Assembly (NCBI RefSeq): GCF_017848315.1
Contig: NZ_JAFKEC010000061.1
Location: 1-35,931, forward strand
DNA from: Pseudomonas palmensis
GTDB lineage: Bacteria > Pseudomonadota > Gammaproteobacteria > Pseudomonadales > Pseudomonadaceae
Length of the DNA: 35,931 nucleotides
Direction: 5' to 3'
The position numbers and the translations under genes were made by a program. The notes under the pieces are model-generated. The model ran no database searches, had not been told where the DNA came from, and worked only from the letters and a program-made list of their open reading frames with translations. Of this stretch, positions 8,706-17,541 are shown piece by piece. The first letter of the stretch is position 1. Every line of letters begins with the position of its first letter.

Positions 8706-8797
8706 GTTATTTTCCTTATTTCGGAGTGTTTTACGCTCTGCGACCAACGCCAGGAACCACGCCCCCTGCGTGGGTTGACGCTCACGGGTCTGCAAAC

Positions 8798-8835
8798 AAA
8801 AAGCCCGCCTGCAACAAGGGTGCAGCGGGCCTTTT
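8798..8835 (-). terminator. Intrinsic terminator upstream of the porin gene (minus strand)
   Basis: Stem GCCCGC/GCGGGC (8803-8808 with 8825-8830) plus TGCA/TGCA (8810-8813 with 8821-8824), one bulged C and a 7-base loop. On the minus strand it is followed directly by five Ts (8798-8802). It lies 93 bases before the porin start on the same strand and does not follow any minus-strand gene. Confidence 0.75.
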
Positions 8836-8870
8836 CTTGGGACTCTTGGCCGATGGGCCTACAGGCGTTG
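8798..8870 (-). ncRNA. Predicted small RNA or terminated leader upstream of the porin gene
   Basis: A strong sigma-70-like promoter on the minus strand (8877-8906) would start a transcript near 8870. An intrinsic terminator ends it at about 8798, giving an RNA of roughly 73 bases. The RNA contains no AUG, and carries a small GGCC-CATC-GGCC hairpin before the terminator. It could be a free small RNA or an attenuated 5' leader of the porin mRNA. The transcript limits are inferred from sequence only. Confidence 0.45.
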
Positions 8871-8876
8871 GGTCCG

Positions 8877-8906
8877 ATCCTAGCCGTGCGTACAAGGCCA
8901 TGTCAA
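8877..8906 (-). promoter_or_regulatory. Sigma-70 promoter, minus strand
   Basis: A perfect -35 box TTGACA (complement of 8901-8906) is separated by 18 bases from a -10 box TAGGAT (complement of 8877-8882). It drives the predicted RNA ending at the terminator at 8798, and any read-through into the OprD-family gene. Confidence 0.65.
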
Positions 8907-9049
8907 AAATTCGTGAAAACGACAAGTCATATGGCCATTACGCCGTCTTCAGCGGCGCAGACAAGGCAGCCCGCAATCGGTTGCGTCCCGCTGGAAATAC
9001 CTGGATACGACCGCACCACAAAGGTGCGTAAATAGCGCTAACATTTGGG

Positions 9050-9062
9050 AATGCAAAGCATT
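9050..9062. promoter_or_regulatory. Candidate Fur box before the siderophore receptor
   Basis: AATGCAAAGCATT is a perfect inverted repeat (AATGC, 3-base centre, GCATT). It matches 10 of 13 bases of the AATGATAATCATT core of the Fur box. It lies 39 bases before the TonB-dependent receptor start, where iron repression is expected for this gene class. Confidence 0.5.
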
Positions 9063-9100
9063 ACCATTCGCACCCTTTTCATCACCAAGTACCTTTGCCG

Positions 9101-11191
9101 ATGCGTGCCACGCCCGTCCCTTGCCGTCTTTCCCCTGTGTCTCTGGGGCTTTGCGCCCTGTTCAGCTCCAGCCTGGCGTGTGCTGCCAGCACCACGTTGC
9201 CCGAGCTGTCGGTAACCGCCGACAGCGACCGGGATGACCCTCGGGTCAAGGAAGTGACCACCGCCACCCGCACCTCCACCCCGGCGCGCTACGTGCCCCA
9301 GGCCATCGATTCGATCAAGACCGCCAGCGTGCACGACTACGGCACCCATGACCTGGGCAAGGCCCTGAGCGGCATCCCCAACGTCAGCAACAGCGCCGAC
9401 ACCCGCTTCGACAGCCTGCGCATCCGAGGCTTCGACGCCAGCAACGACTTCTACCTGGACGGCATCCGCGACGACAGCCAGTACGTGCGCGACCTGTACA
9501 ACATCGAACGGATCGAGGTGCTCAAGGGGCCGGCGGCGGTGCTGTACGGCCGCGGCAGCCAGGGCGGTATCATCAACCGCGTGAGCAAGGCGCCCGAAGC
9601 CGGCCGACACTCCAGCATCGAGGCCCAGGGCGGCAGCGACGACCTGCGCAGCCTGTATGCCGACCTCAGTGCCGACCCCAGCGACACCCTCAGCCTGCGC
9701 CTGAACATGGGCAACCGCGACAACAACAGCTTCCGCCACGGCATCGACGGCAGCCGCCAGCTGTTCGCGCCTTCGATGAGCTGGCAGCTCAGCCCGGACC
9801 TGAACTGGCTGGTGCAGTACGAATACAGCCGCTACAACCGCACGCCCGACCGCGGTATCCCAGGCGATCCGCGCACCGGTCGCCCGGTGGATGTCAGGCG
9901 CAGCACCACCTATGGCGACCCGCAGCGCGACTACATCGACGACACCGCGCAGTCGCTGCGCTCGCGCCTGAACTACCAGCTCAACGATGCCTGGCAACTG
10001 CGCCATACCCTGGGCCTGTTCCAGCTCGACAGCGACTTCGACAACACCTACCTCACCGGCTACAACGCCAGCACCGGCCTGGTCGGGCGCCAGCGCTGGC
10101 AGCAGGACCTGAACACGCGCAACCTGTTCAACACCGTGGAAATCGAAGGCAACGTGTCGACCTTCGGCCTGGAGCACACCCTGCTCACGGGGCTCGAACT
10201 GGGCGAGCAGCGCCGTCACTCGCTGCTGCGCAGCGGCAAGGGCGTGCCGGGCGTCGACCTGTTCAACCCGGACCGCGGCCAGCAACACAATGGCGTGCTG
10301 GCGGTGTCCAGCAACAACCATACAGACGTGCACAGCCGTGGCCTGTATGTGCAGGACCAGGTCCGCCTGAACGATCAGTGGCAACTGCTCGTGGGCCTGC
10401 GCCATGACCGGTTCGAGGTGGACACCACCAGCAAGGTCAGCGGCCTGAGCGAAAAGCAGCAGAGCAACAGCACCAGCCCGCGCCTGGGCGTGGTGTGGAC
10501 GCCGCTCAGGGACCACGCTTTCTATGCCTCGTGGAGCAAGACCTTTTCGCCGGTGGGCGGCGGCCTGATCGGCATCACCCCGGGGGCGGCGGGCAACGCC
10601 AACGAAACCGGGCCTGAACATACACGGCAGAAGGAGATCGGGGTCAAGAGCGAGTGGCTGGACGAGCGCCTGAGCACCACCCTGGCGGTGTACGAGCTGG
10701 AGCTGTACGACCGCCGCAGCCGCGACCCGGACAACGCCGACCGCTACATCCTCACCGGCCTGCAGCGCTCGCGCGGGGTCGAACTGACCGCCACCGGCAA
10801 GCTGGGAGGCAACTGGTATGTGCGCGGGGGCATCGGCCTGCAGGACGCCACCATCGTCGAAGACACCGAAGGCAATGCCGGAAACCGCATCAACGACGTG
10901 GCGCGGCGCAACGCCAGCCTGTTCGTCACCTGGAAACCGGAAATGGGCTGGTACGCCGAAACGGGTGTGACACTGGTGGGGCAGCGTTATGCCGATACCA
11001 GGAACACCATCGTGCTGCCGGGGTATGGCAGCTGGGACGCGCTGGTCGGCTGGCGCACGCAGGATTGGGATGTGCGCGCGGCGCTGAGCAACATTGCCGA
11101 CAAGACCTACTACAGTTCGGCGACCAGTGCCGGGCAGATCCAGTTCGGTGATCCGCGCAGCCTGGTGGTGACGGGTACCTACAACTTCTAG
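9101..11191 (+). CDS. TonB-dependent siderophore receptor
   Basis: The 696-residue outer membrane protein has a signal peptide (cut after ACA near residue 28) and a TonB-box-like stretch (LPELSVTAD). The plug domain follows (about 50-180: VPQAIDSI, IPNVSNSADTRFDSLRIRGF, YLDGIRDD, IERIEVLKGPAAVLYG, GGIINRVSK). The rest is a 22-strand barrel ending in the terminal aromatic YNF. There is no N-terminal STN signalling domain, so it is a plain transporter and not a transducer that controls a sigma factor. The sequence type (Fiu/ferrichrome-iron family) suggests ferric catecholate or related siderophores; the ligand is not certain. The ATG at 9101 is used; a TTG two codons earlier is possible. A Fur-box candidate lies upstream. 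Confidence 0.93.
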   Translation: MRATPVPCRLSPVSLGLCALFSSSLACAASTTLPELSVTADSDRDDPRVKEVTTATRTSTPARYVPQAIDSIKTASVHDYGTHDLGKALSGIPNVSNSADTRFDSLRIRGFDASNDFYLDGIRDDSQYVRDLYNIERIEVLKGPAAVLYGRGSQGGIINRVSKAPEAGRHSSIEAQGGSDDLRSLYADLSADPSDTLSLRLNMGNRDNNSFRHGIDGSRQLFAPSMSWQLSPDLNWLVQYEYSRYNRTPDRGIPGDPRTGRPVDVRRSTTYGDPQRDYIDDTAQSLRSRLNYQLNDAWQLRHTLGLFQLDSDFDNTYLTGYNASTGLVGRQRWQQDLNTRNLFNTVEIEGNVSTFGLEHTLLTGLELGEQRRHSLLRSGKGVPGVDLFNPDRGQQHNGVLAVSSNNHTDVHSRGLYVQDQVRLNDQWQLLVGLRHDRFEVDTTSKVSGLSEKQQSNSTSPRLGVVWTPLRDHAFYASWSKTFSPVGGGLIGITPGAAGNANETGPEHTRQKEIGVKSEWLDERLSTTLAVYELELYDRRSRDPDNADRYILTGLQRSRGVELTATGKLGGNWYVRGGIGLQDATIVEDTEGNAGNRINDVARRNASLFVTWKPEMGWYAETGVTLVGQRYADTRNTIVLPGYGSWDALVGWRTQDWDVRAALSNIADKTYYSSATSAGQIQFGDPRSLVVTGTYNF

Positions 11192-11220
11192 AACCGCGAT
11201 GAGGCCAGTACAGCCTCCAC

Positions 11221-11256
11221 AAAAAAGGGCACCACCGCAATCGGTGGCGCCCTTTC
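11221..11256 (-). terminator. Intrinsic terminator
   Basis: Stem GGGCACCACCG / CGGTGGCGCCC with one mismatch and a CAAT loop. On the minus strand it runs into six Ts (11221-11226), so it mainly ends the small minus-strand gene whose stop is at 11261. It may also stop plus-strand transcription from the siderophore receptor. Confidence 0.8.
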
Positions 11257-11260
11257 CAGT

Positions 11261-11467
11261 TCAGCGGTAGCACACCCCCAGCAGCGCATCGAGCTCTGCC
11301 TCGGTGATCAACCCCTGTGGATAACGTTCCACCAGTGCACGTCGTGGATCGGTCTTCCTGACCCGGAGGGTTCCATGGTGTTTCAACCACTGCGCCACTG
11401 CCTCAAGCGCCTCGAGGTTCACCACCGACGGGTGCGAAACCGGTTCACTTGTCGCATTCATTTCCAC
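11261..11467 (-). CDS. Small conserved-looking hypothetical protein
   Basis: This 68-residue protein has no signal peptide or membrane segment. It is predicted to be helical, with a basic middle (HHGTLRVRKTDPRRALVERYPQG) and a C-terminal acidic helix (LITEAELDALLGVCYR). I do not recognise the family. The start is probably GTG at 11467, because GGGGAG lies five bases before it; the ATG at 11461 is too far from that site. The gene has its own terminator directly downstream and an AT-rich upstream region with repeats, so it looks like an independent, genuine small gene. The basic helix might bind nucleic acid, but that is a guess. Confidence 0.65.
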   Translation of the reverse strand: MEMNATSEPVSHPSVVNLEALEAVAQWLKHHGTLRVRKTDPRRALVERYPQGLITEAELDALLGVCYR

Positions 11468-11535
11468 ACGTACTCCCCAGAAGTGTGAACGGCTACCTTA
11501 ATCAAACTTTGTGACAGAACTGCGCCGTCGTACTT

Positions 11536-11565
11536 GCTTGAAATACAAGGCAAAACGAATACAAG
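11536..11565. repeat. AATACAAG direct repeats upstream of the small gene
   Basis: AATACAAG occurs at 11542-11549 and again at 11558-11565, a 16-base period. The first copy is also part of a CTTG-AAATA-CAAG inverted repeat. It lies about 75-100 bases before the 68-residue gene and may be an operator; no regulator is suggested. Confidence 0.35.
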
Positions 11566-11601
11566 AGGTGTGCCAGTTGCGTCGCCGGCCATCGCGCAGG
11601 C

Positions 11602-11628
11602 AAAAAAAAGCCCGTCGATGACGGGCTT
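11602..11628 (-). terminator. Intrinsic terminator of the aguBA operon
   Basis: A perfect 9-bp stem AAGCCCGTC / GACGGGCTT with a 3-base loop is followed on the minus strand by a run of Ts (complement of the eight As at 11602-11609). It lies 18 bases after the aguA stop. Confidence 0.9.
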
Positions 11629-11645
11629 GATTTGCCAGGCCGCTC

Positions 11646-12752
11646 TCAGCGCTTGGCAGGGGCGGGTTGCTGCTGGGTCAGGCAATGGATGTTGCCACCG
11701 CCCAGCAACAGCTCGCGGCCCGGCACCATGACCACTTCGTGATCGGGGAACAGACGCGCCAGGACCGCTCTGGCCTCGGCATCGGCGGGGTCGTCGAAGC
11801 TCGGCGCGATGATCCCGCCGTTGACGATCAGGAAGTTCACGTAGGAACCGGCCAGGCGTACCGACGGGTTGCGCTCCTGGCTGCCGGCCACCAGATCGAC
11901 CCCGGCGCACTCCTCTTCGGTAGCGTACAACGGGCCCGGGATCGGCATCTTGTGCACCACGAATTCACGGCCCTTCGCATCGCGCTGGCTTTGCAGCACC
12001 GCCAGGGCGGCGCGGCAGCGTGCGTAGTTGGGGTCTTGCGAATCATCGGTCCAGGCCAGTAACACTTCGCCCGGGCGAACGTAACAACAGAAGTTGTCCA
12101 CATGCCCGTCGGTTTCGTCGTTGTACAGGCCCTCGGGCAGCCACACGATGGTGTCCACCGCCAGTTGATCGCGCAGAATCGCCTCGATCTGCTCGCGATT
12201 CAGGTGCGGGTTGCGGTTGTGGTTGAGCAGGCACTCCTCGGTGGTGATCAGGGTGCCTTCCCCATCCACGTGAATCGAGCCGCCTTCGAGCACGAAGCCC
12301 TCGGTGCGGTAACGCTGGCAGCGCTCCATTTCCAGCACCTTGGCCGCCACCTGTTCGTCGCGGTTCCACGGCGCGTACAGGCCGCCCTCGAAGCCGCCCC
12401 AGCTGTTGAAGCCCCAGTGCACGCCGCGCACTTCGCCGCTGTCGTTGATCACGAAGGTCGGGCCGGTGTCACGCACCCAGGCGTCGTCGTTGCTGATTTC
12501 CACCACACGGATGTTGGGCATGTCCAGTTGCGCACTGGCGTTTTCGTACTGGCCGGCCGACACACCCACGGTGACCGGCTCGAAACGCGCGATGGCCTTG
12601 GCCACCGCCACGTGGGCGGCCTGGGCCGGCTTGCCGCCCAGGCGCCAGTTGTCCGGGCGCTCGGGCCACAGCATCCATACCTGGGTTTGCGGTGCCCACT
12701 CGGCAGGCATGTGGAAGCCGTCGGCGCGCGGGGTAGTGTTCAGGGTCTTCAT
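11646..12752 (-). CDS. aguA: Agmatine deiminase
   Basis: The 368-residue cytoplasmic enzyme hydrolyses agmatine to N-carbamoylputrescine and ammonia, the first step of the agmatine route to putrescine. It belongs to the guanidine-group-modifying (pentein) family. Visible signatures are MPAEWAPQTQVWMLWPERPDNWR, the WVRDTGPTF active-site strand, DGHVDNFCCYVRPGEV with the catalytic His, and the C-terminal GGGNIHCLTQQQP with the nucleophile at Cys357. Length and motif spacing match the family. It starts only two bases after the aguB stop, so the two enzymes are made from one transcript. An intrinsic terminator follows. Confidence 0.97.
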   Translation of the reverse strand: MKTLNTTPRADGFHMPAEWAPQTQVWMLWPERPDNWRLGGKPAQAAHVAVAKAIARFEPVTVGVSAGQYENASAQLDMPNIRVVEISNDDAWVRDTGPTFVINDSGEVRGVHWGFNSWGGFEGGLYAPWNRDEQVAAKVLEMERCQRYRTEGFVLEGGSIHVDGEGTLITTEECLLNHNRNPHLNREQIEAILRDQLAVDTIVWLPEGLYNDETDGHVDNFCCYVRPGEVLLAWTDDSQDPNYARCRAALAVLQSQRDAKGREFVVHKMPIPGPLYATEEECAGVDLVAGSQERNPSVRLAGSYVNFLIVNGGIIAPSFDDPADAEARAVLARLFPDHEVVMVPGRELLLGGGNIHCLTQQQPAPAKR

Positions 12753-12754
12753 GG

Positions 12755-13633
<879 letters not shown>

Positions 13634-13675
13634 GGGAACCTCCTTGGGAAGGTACAAGGGAAGACGATGAGCACT

Positions 13676-13759
13676 TTATAGCCGATAAATATCGGCTTTA
13701 AAAGCCAAAAATAATTAAACCTCTCAGGTTCGTGCGATTATTAATCGATATTAATCGGC
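13676..13759. promoter_or_regulatory. aguB control region with repeated CGAT-A/T-CGGC operator-like sites
   Basis: A perfect 16-bp palindrome, GCCGATAAATATCGGC (13681-13696), lies next to a minus-strand -10-like TATAAA, so a protein bound there would contact the promoter. A related site, CGATATTAATCGGC (13746-13759), begins 63 bases from the equivalent base of the first (13683), about six helical turns. The second is also part of an ATTAATCG direct repeat with a 10-base period (13740-13757). The stretch is much more AT-rich than its surroundings. Confidence 0.45.
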
Positions 13760-13782
13760 GCTAGGGAGGATTCGTTGACTGC

Positions 13783-13802
13783 TTCGCTGGCAAGCCAGCG
13801 AA
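13783..13802. repeat. REP-type palindrome
   Basis: TTCGCTGGCAAGCCAGCGAA is a perfect palindrome (9-bp arms, AA centre) and matches one half of the REP unit near 34227-34312 (GCTGGCTTGCCAGC core). It lies between the aguB control region and the end of the kinase-aminotransferase gene. Confidence 0.7.
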
Positions 13803-13831
13803 TGCAGGACAGCGCCCTCCCGACTCCGCCT

Positions 13832-16717
13832 CTACACCCCCTGCGCCAACACCCGCTCCACACTGTCCACAAAGAAATCCACGCTCGCCCGCGTAGTGCA
13901 CATGGGCGGCTTGATCTTGAGGATGTTCAGGTAGTCACCGGTCGGCTGCATGAAGATGCCCAGCTCGCGCAGACGCTCGCACAGCGCCGCCGTCTCTTCG
14001 GTGGCCGGTTCCAGGCTGACGGCATTGCGCACCAGCTCCAGGCCCAGGTAGAACCCCGACCCATGCACTGCACCCGCCAGCGGATACTTATCGACAAGCG
14101 CCTGCAGACGCGCCTTGAAGTACCCACCCACCTCGCGCGCGTTGTCCCACAGGCCCTCCTCCTCCATCACGTCCAGCACCGCCATGCCGATACGGCAGCT
14201 CACCGGGCTGCCACCGGCCGACGAGAAGAAGTAACCCTCGGCCTCCAGCGCCTCGGCGATCTCGCGCCGAGTGATCACCGCGCCCAGCGGCTGGCCGTTG
14301 CCCATGCCCTTGGCCATGGTGATGATATCCGGCACCACACCCTGCTGCTCGAAGCCCCAGAAGTACTCGCCCAGCCGCCCGTAGCCCACCTGCACCTCGT
14401 CGGCGATGCATACCCCGCCCCGCGCGCGCACCCTGGCATACACCTGCTGCAGATACCCCGCCGGCAACGGAATGCCGCCGGCATTGCCGTACACCGGCTC
14501 GCAGATGAACCCCGCCAGCTGACGCTCGCCGATCTCGGCCAGGCGTTCGTCGACATCGCGCACATAGTCGGCGGTGGTGTCCTGCCCACGGTACTTGCCG
14601 CGGTAGGTGTTCGGTGCGGTCACCGGGTGCACCCAGTCGGGCCGGGTGCTCAATGCCTGCGGGTTGTCGGCGATGGAGGTCGAGATGGCATCGGTGGCCA
14701 CCGACCAGCCGTGGTACGCCTCCAGCACGCTGAGCATGTCGCGCCCGCCGCTGGCCGCCCACGCCAGGCGGATCGCCAGGTCGTTGGCCTCGGTGCCGCT
14801 GTTGACCAGGAACACCCGGTCCATCCCCGGCGGCGCCAGCGCCAGCAGGCGCTCGGAAAACTCGGCGATGGCCGCATAGTGAAAGCGCGAGTTGGTGTTG
14901 AGCAGCGACCACTGGCGCGCCGACTCGCTCACCATGCGCGGGTGCCCATGGCCCAGCACCGCGACGTTGTTGAGCATGTCCAGGTACGAGCGCCCCTGCA
15001 TGTCGATCAGGTAGTTGCGCCAGCCGCGCTCGATATGTGGCGGCTTCTGGTAGTAGTGCTTCTGCGAGCGCGCGAAGCTGGCGTCGCGACGCGCCAGCAG
15101 GGCATGCGGGTCGGGCAGTGGCGCGGCGTCGCAGTCAAAGCCCAGCAGCGCAGCCGGCGAAGGGCACAGCGCCTGCCACGCCAACGCGCGCGAAGGCGCG
15201 ACGAAGTTCGGCGGTTGCAGGCCGGCCACGCGGCACAGCTGCACCTCGAGCTCGGTGGCGTGCCCCAGCGGCTCGCCCTGGGCGATGACCGCGCCCGATG
15301 CGGGGCTTTGCACCACCCCGCGCAGCCACAGGCTGGAGGCGTCACCTTCAAGGCACGCCCAGCCCTGCTCGCCGTGGCGCCAGGTGCCGGCAAACGGCGC
15401 CACCAGCGCACTGTCCACGGGCAGGTGCAGCTCCACGTGCAGCGCACAGGTGTGCGGTTCCAGCGGGTTGTCGATATGGGTCTGCGACAGGCGGTACTGG
15501 GCATACAACGTGCTGGCCGGGGCCGCATGGGTACGCAGCAGGTGCTGGTCGATGCCGGGCTGCTCCCAGTTGCCGGCGCTGAAGTGCTCGCTCAGCACGC
15601 CAAGATCGACCCGCACCACAGCCTGGTCGCGCAACCCCGGCAGCAGCATGCCGGTGGCCGGCAGCGGCGCGGGCGCAAGGCCGGCCAGTGGCATGATCGC
15701 CGCCTCCATCAATGCAAACGGCACACCGGCTGCCACCTCGAAGATCTCCCACTCATGGGCCAGGTTGTCGCGGCTGTAGCTGTTGCCGGGGTCGACGCCC
15801 ACCTGCTGCTCGCCACTGAGCACAAGCACCGCCGCGCGCGCCACGATCATCGGCCATAGCGCTCGCAGCTCGGCCTCGTGCAGCGGGTTGAGCGCATGAT
15901 AGGCAGCGATGGCCGGCAGGATGCGCAGCGGGTCGCCGTCGACATGATGCAGCAGCGCCGCGCAGGTCACCGACAGGTCGGCGATGCGCCAGGTGTGCAG
16001 CAGGTCGCCGAAATCGATCACCCCCTGAAACTGCCACTCGCGTGCGCCATCGCGCTGCCACACGGCGTTGTCATCGGTAATGTCCAGGTGCACCGCCTGC
16101 ATCGGCAGCTGCGCCAGAAGCGGCTCTAGCGCCACGCGGGCCTGCTCGGCAATGGCCTGCACCCGCACCTTGCGCGGCCCGTCGGCCAGCACCGGGAGCA
16201 GGTGGGCGATCACCGCCTGGGCATGGCGCGGGTCCCATTGCAGGGTGCGCTCCAGCCCGGGGTGGGTGAAGTCCGCCAGCGCCAGGTCGACCCGTGCACA
16301 CAACGCCCCCAGCGCGTGCATCAGGCGCGGCGCCATGTACGGCAGGCGGGTCAGGGTCTGGCCCTCGATGTAGGTGAGCACCCGGGCGCGCACCGGCTGG
16401 CCGTCGATCGTCAGTGCCAGCAGCGGCTCGCCACCGTTGGCACGACGAACGGCCGGTACCGGCACACCCTGACGGTGCAGGTGCTCCAGCGCCGCATGCT
16501 GGGCTTCAAGCTCCTGCTGCGCATAGTCGCCATGACAGACCTTGAGCACGAAGCGCCCGTGGGGCGTATCGACGCGAAAGTTCAGGTCCTGCTGGCTGCC
16601 CAGCGGCTGCAGCGTGCCTTGCAGCCCGTAATGCGCCTGCAGCAGCTGCGCCGCCTGGGCCGGGTCGAGATCGGGGCATGGCAGGCTGGCGCGGTGAATG
16701 AGGGTGTTCAGCGACAT
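13832..16717 (-). CDS. Fusion of APH-type kinase and class III aminotransferase-fold enzyme (predicted kinase-phospholyase)
   Basis: The 961-residue cytoplasmic protein joins two enzymes. Residues 1-330 are an aminoglycoside-phosphotransferase-like kinase with the catalytic loop H210-L-D212-...-N217 (HLDITDDN) and the metal-binding D235 (VIDFGD) intact. Residues about 430-560 form a linker with a lipoyl/M23-like look (SPASGAVIAQGEPLG). Residues about 570-961 are a PLP-dependent class III aminotransferase fold with PLP lysine K803 (TMAKGMGNG). The closest families I know are hydroxylysine kinase and the AGXT2L phospho-lyases, which phosphorylate an amino alcohol and then eliminate phosphate. 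That reaction is inferred. It lies beside aguBA, which may hint at polyamine or amine breakdown. The plain annotation aminotransferase is the alternative. Confidence 0.85.
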   Translation of the reverse strand: MSLNTLIHRASLPCPDLDPAQAAQLLQAHYGLQGTLQPLGSQQDLNFRVDTPHGRFVLKVCHGDYAQQELEAQHAALEHLHRQGVPVPAVRRANGGEPLLALTIDGQPVRARVLTYIEGQTLTRLPYMAPRLMHALGALCARVDLALADFTHPGLERTLQWDPRHAQAVIAHLLPVLADGPRKVRVQAIAEQARVALEPLLAQLPMQAVHLDITDDNAVWQRDGAREWQFQGVIDFGDLLHTWRIADLSVTCAALLHHVDGDPLRILPAIAAYHALNPLHEAELRALWPMIVARAAVLVLSGEQQVGVDPGNSYSRDNLAHEWEIFEVAAGVPFALMEAAIMPLAGLAPAPLPATGMLLPGLRDQAVVRVDLGVLSEHFSAGNWEQPGIDQHLLRTHAAPASTLYAQYRLSQTHIDNPLEPHTCALHVELHLPVDSALVAPFAGTWRHGEQGWACLEGDASSLWLRGVVQSPASGAVIAQGEPLGHATELEVQLCRVAGLQPPNFVAPSRALAWQALCPSPAALLGFDCDAAPLPDPHALLARRDASFARSQKHYYQKPPHIERGWRNYLIDMQGRSYLDMLNNVAVLGHGHPRMVSESARQWSLLNTNSRFHYAAIAEFSERLLALAPPGMDRVFLVNSGTEANDLAIRLAWAASGGRDMLSVLEAYHGWSVATDAISTSIADNPQALSTRPDWVHPVTAPNTYRGKYRGQDTTADYVRDVDERLAEIGERQLAGFICEPVYGNAGGIPLPAGYLQQVYARVRARGGVCIADEVQVGYGRLGEYFWGFEQQGVVPDIITMAKGMGNGQPLGAVITRREIAEALEAEGYFFSSAGGSPVSCRIGMAVLDVMEEEGLWDNAREVGGYFKARLQALVDKYPLAGAVHGSGFYLGLELVRNAVSLEPATEETAALCERLRELGIFMQPTGDYLNILKIKPPMCTTRASVDFFVDSVERVLAQGV

Positions 16718-16851
16718 GGAGAAGGCCTCGATTTTTTTTGTCGCTTATATCGCCACCGCTGCTGCCGATAAGCAAGGGGAGTGACGAAGGGAAAGAATTG
16801 AACGTATTCTGACCCGCCGTCGATTTCGCCCTCCAACCCCGGGACAGACGC
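16718..16851. promoter_or_regulatory. Divergent control region of fusion enzyme and WbqC-like gene
   Basis: These 134 bases separate two divergent genes and must hold both promoters. A GCTTAT/ATAAGC inverted repeat is visible (about 16743-16772), including GCCGATAA (16764-16771), the same half-site as in the aguB palindrome. A minus-strand TATAAG lies at the left arm and could be the -10 of the fusion gene. A run of eight Ts (16733-16740) lies just before that gene's start. Confidence 0.35.
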
Positions 16852-17541
16852 TTGAAGCAGGTTGCCATCCTCCAATCCAACTACATTCCCTGGAAGGGGT
16901 ACTTCGACCTGATTGCGGCCGTGGACGAGTTCATCGTCTACGACGACATGCAGTACACCAAGAACGACTGGCGCAACCGCAACCGCATCAAGACCCCCAA
17001 CGGCCTGGAGTGGCTGACCATCCCGACCGGGCAGAACATCAACCGGCGCATCCGCGACGTCGAGCTGGCCCCGGGCAACTGGCAGGCCAAGCACTGGAAG
17101 AGCCTGGTGGCCAACTACGCCAAGGCGCCTTGCTGGCACGAAGTGGCCGCATGGCTGCAACCGCTGTACCTGGACCGCCAGCACCGCAACCTGAGCGAGC
17201 TCAACGTGCTGCTGATACAGGCCGTGTGCGACTACCTGGGCATCACCACGCGCATCACCCGCTCGTGGGACTACACCCTGGGCGAAGGCAAGACCGAACG
17301 TCTGGTCGATCTGTGCCAGCAGGCCGGAGCCACGCACTATGTGTCCGGGCCGGCAGCCAGGGACTACCTTGATGAACGCCAGTTCGCCGACAGCGCCATC
17401 GAGCTCAGCTGGTTCGACTATGACGGCTATCCCACCTATCCACAGCAATGGGGCGAATTCAGTCACGCGGTCAGCATTCTCGACCTGCTGTTCAACTGCG
17501 GGCCCCGCGCCGCGCACTACATGAGGTATGCCCCACGATGA
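16852..17541 (+). CDS. WbqC-like family protein
   Basis: The 229-residue protein matches the WbqC-like family found in O-antigen and capsule loci. It opens with the characteristic QVAILQSNYIPWKGYFDLI and has YDDMQYTKNDWRNRNRIKT and the C-terminal HYVSGPAARDYLD and SILDLLFNCGP stretches. The start is TTG at 16852: no ATG exists before the upstream in-frame stop, and the family N-terminus begins exactly here. No signal peptide or membrane segment is present, so it acts in the cytoplasm, probably on a nucleotide sugar or a sugar-linked amine. Its stop overlaps the next gene (ATGA), making it the first gene of a four-gene cassette. The biochemical reaction is not established by the sequence. Confidence 0.88.
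   Translation: MKQVAILQSNYIPWKGYFDLIAAVDEFIVYDDMQYTKNDWRNRNRIKTPNGLEWLTIPTGQNINRRIRDVELAPGNWQAKHWKSLVANYAKAPCWHEVAAWLQPLYLDRQHRNLSELNVLLIQAVCDYLGITTRITRSWDYTLGEGKTERLVDLCQQAGATHYVSGPAARDYLDERQFADSAIELSWFDYDGYPTYPQQWGEFSHAVSILDLLFNCGPRAAHYMRYAPR

Noticed and set aside
7611..9035. Long plus-strand open frame opposite the porin gene
   Set aside because: It is antisense to a well-supported OprD-family gene and has no recognisable domain.
9038..10621. 527-codon minus-strand frame opposite the siderophore receptor
   Set aside because: Val/Ala/Gly/His-rich antisense translation; the plus-strand TonB receptor is unambiguous.
13775..15859. 694-codon plus-strand frame opposite the kinase-phospholyase fusion
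   Set aside because: Shadow frame; the minus-strand product has two intact enzyme domains.
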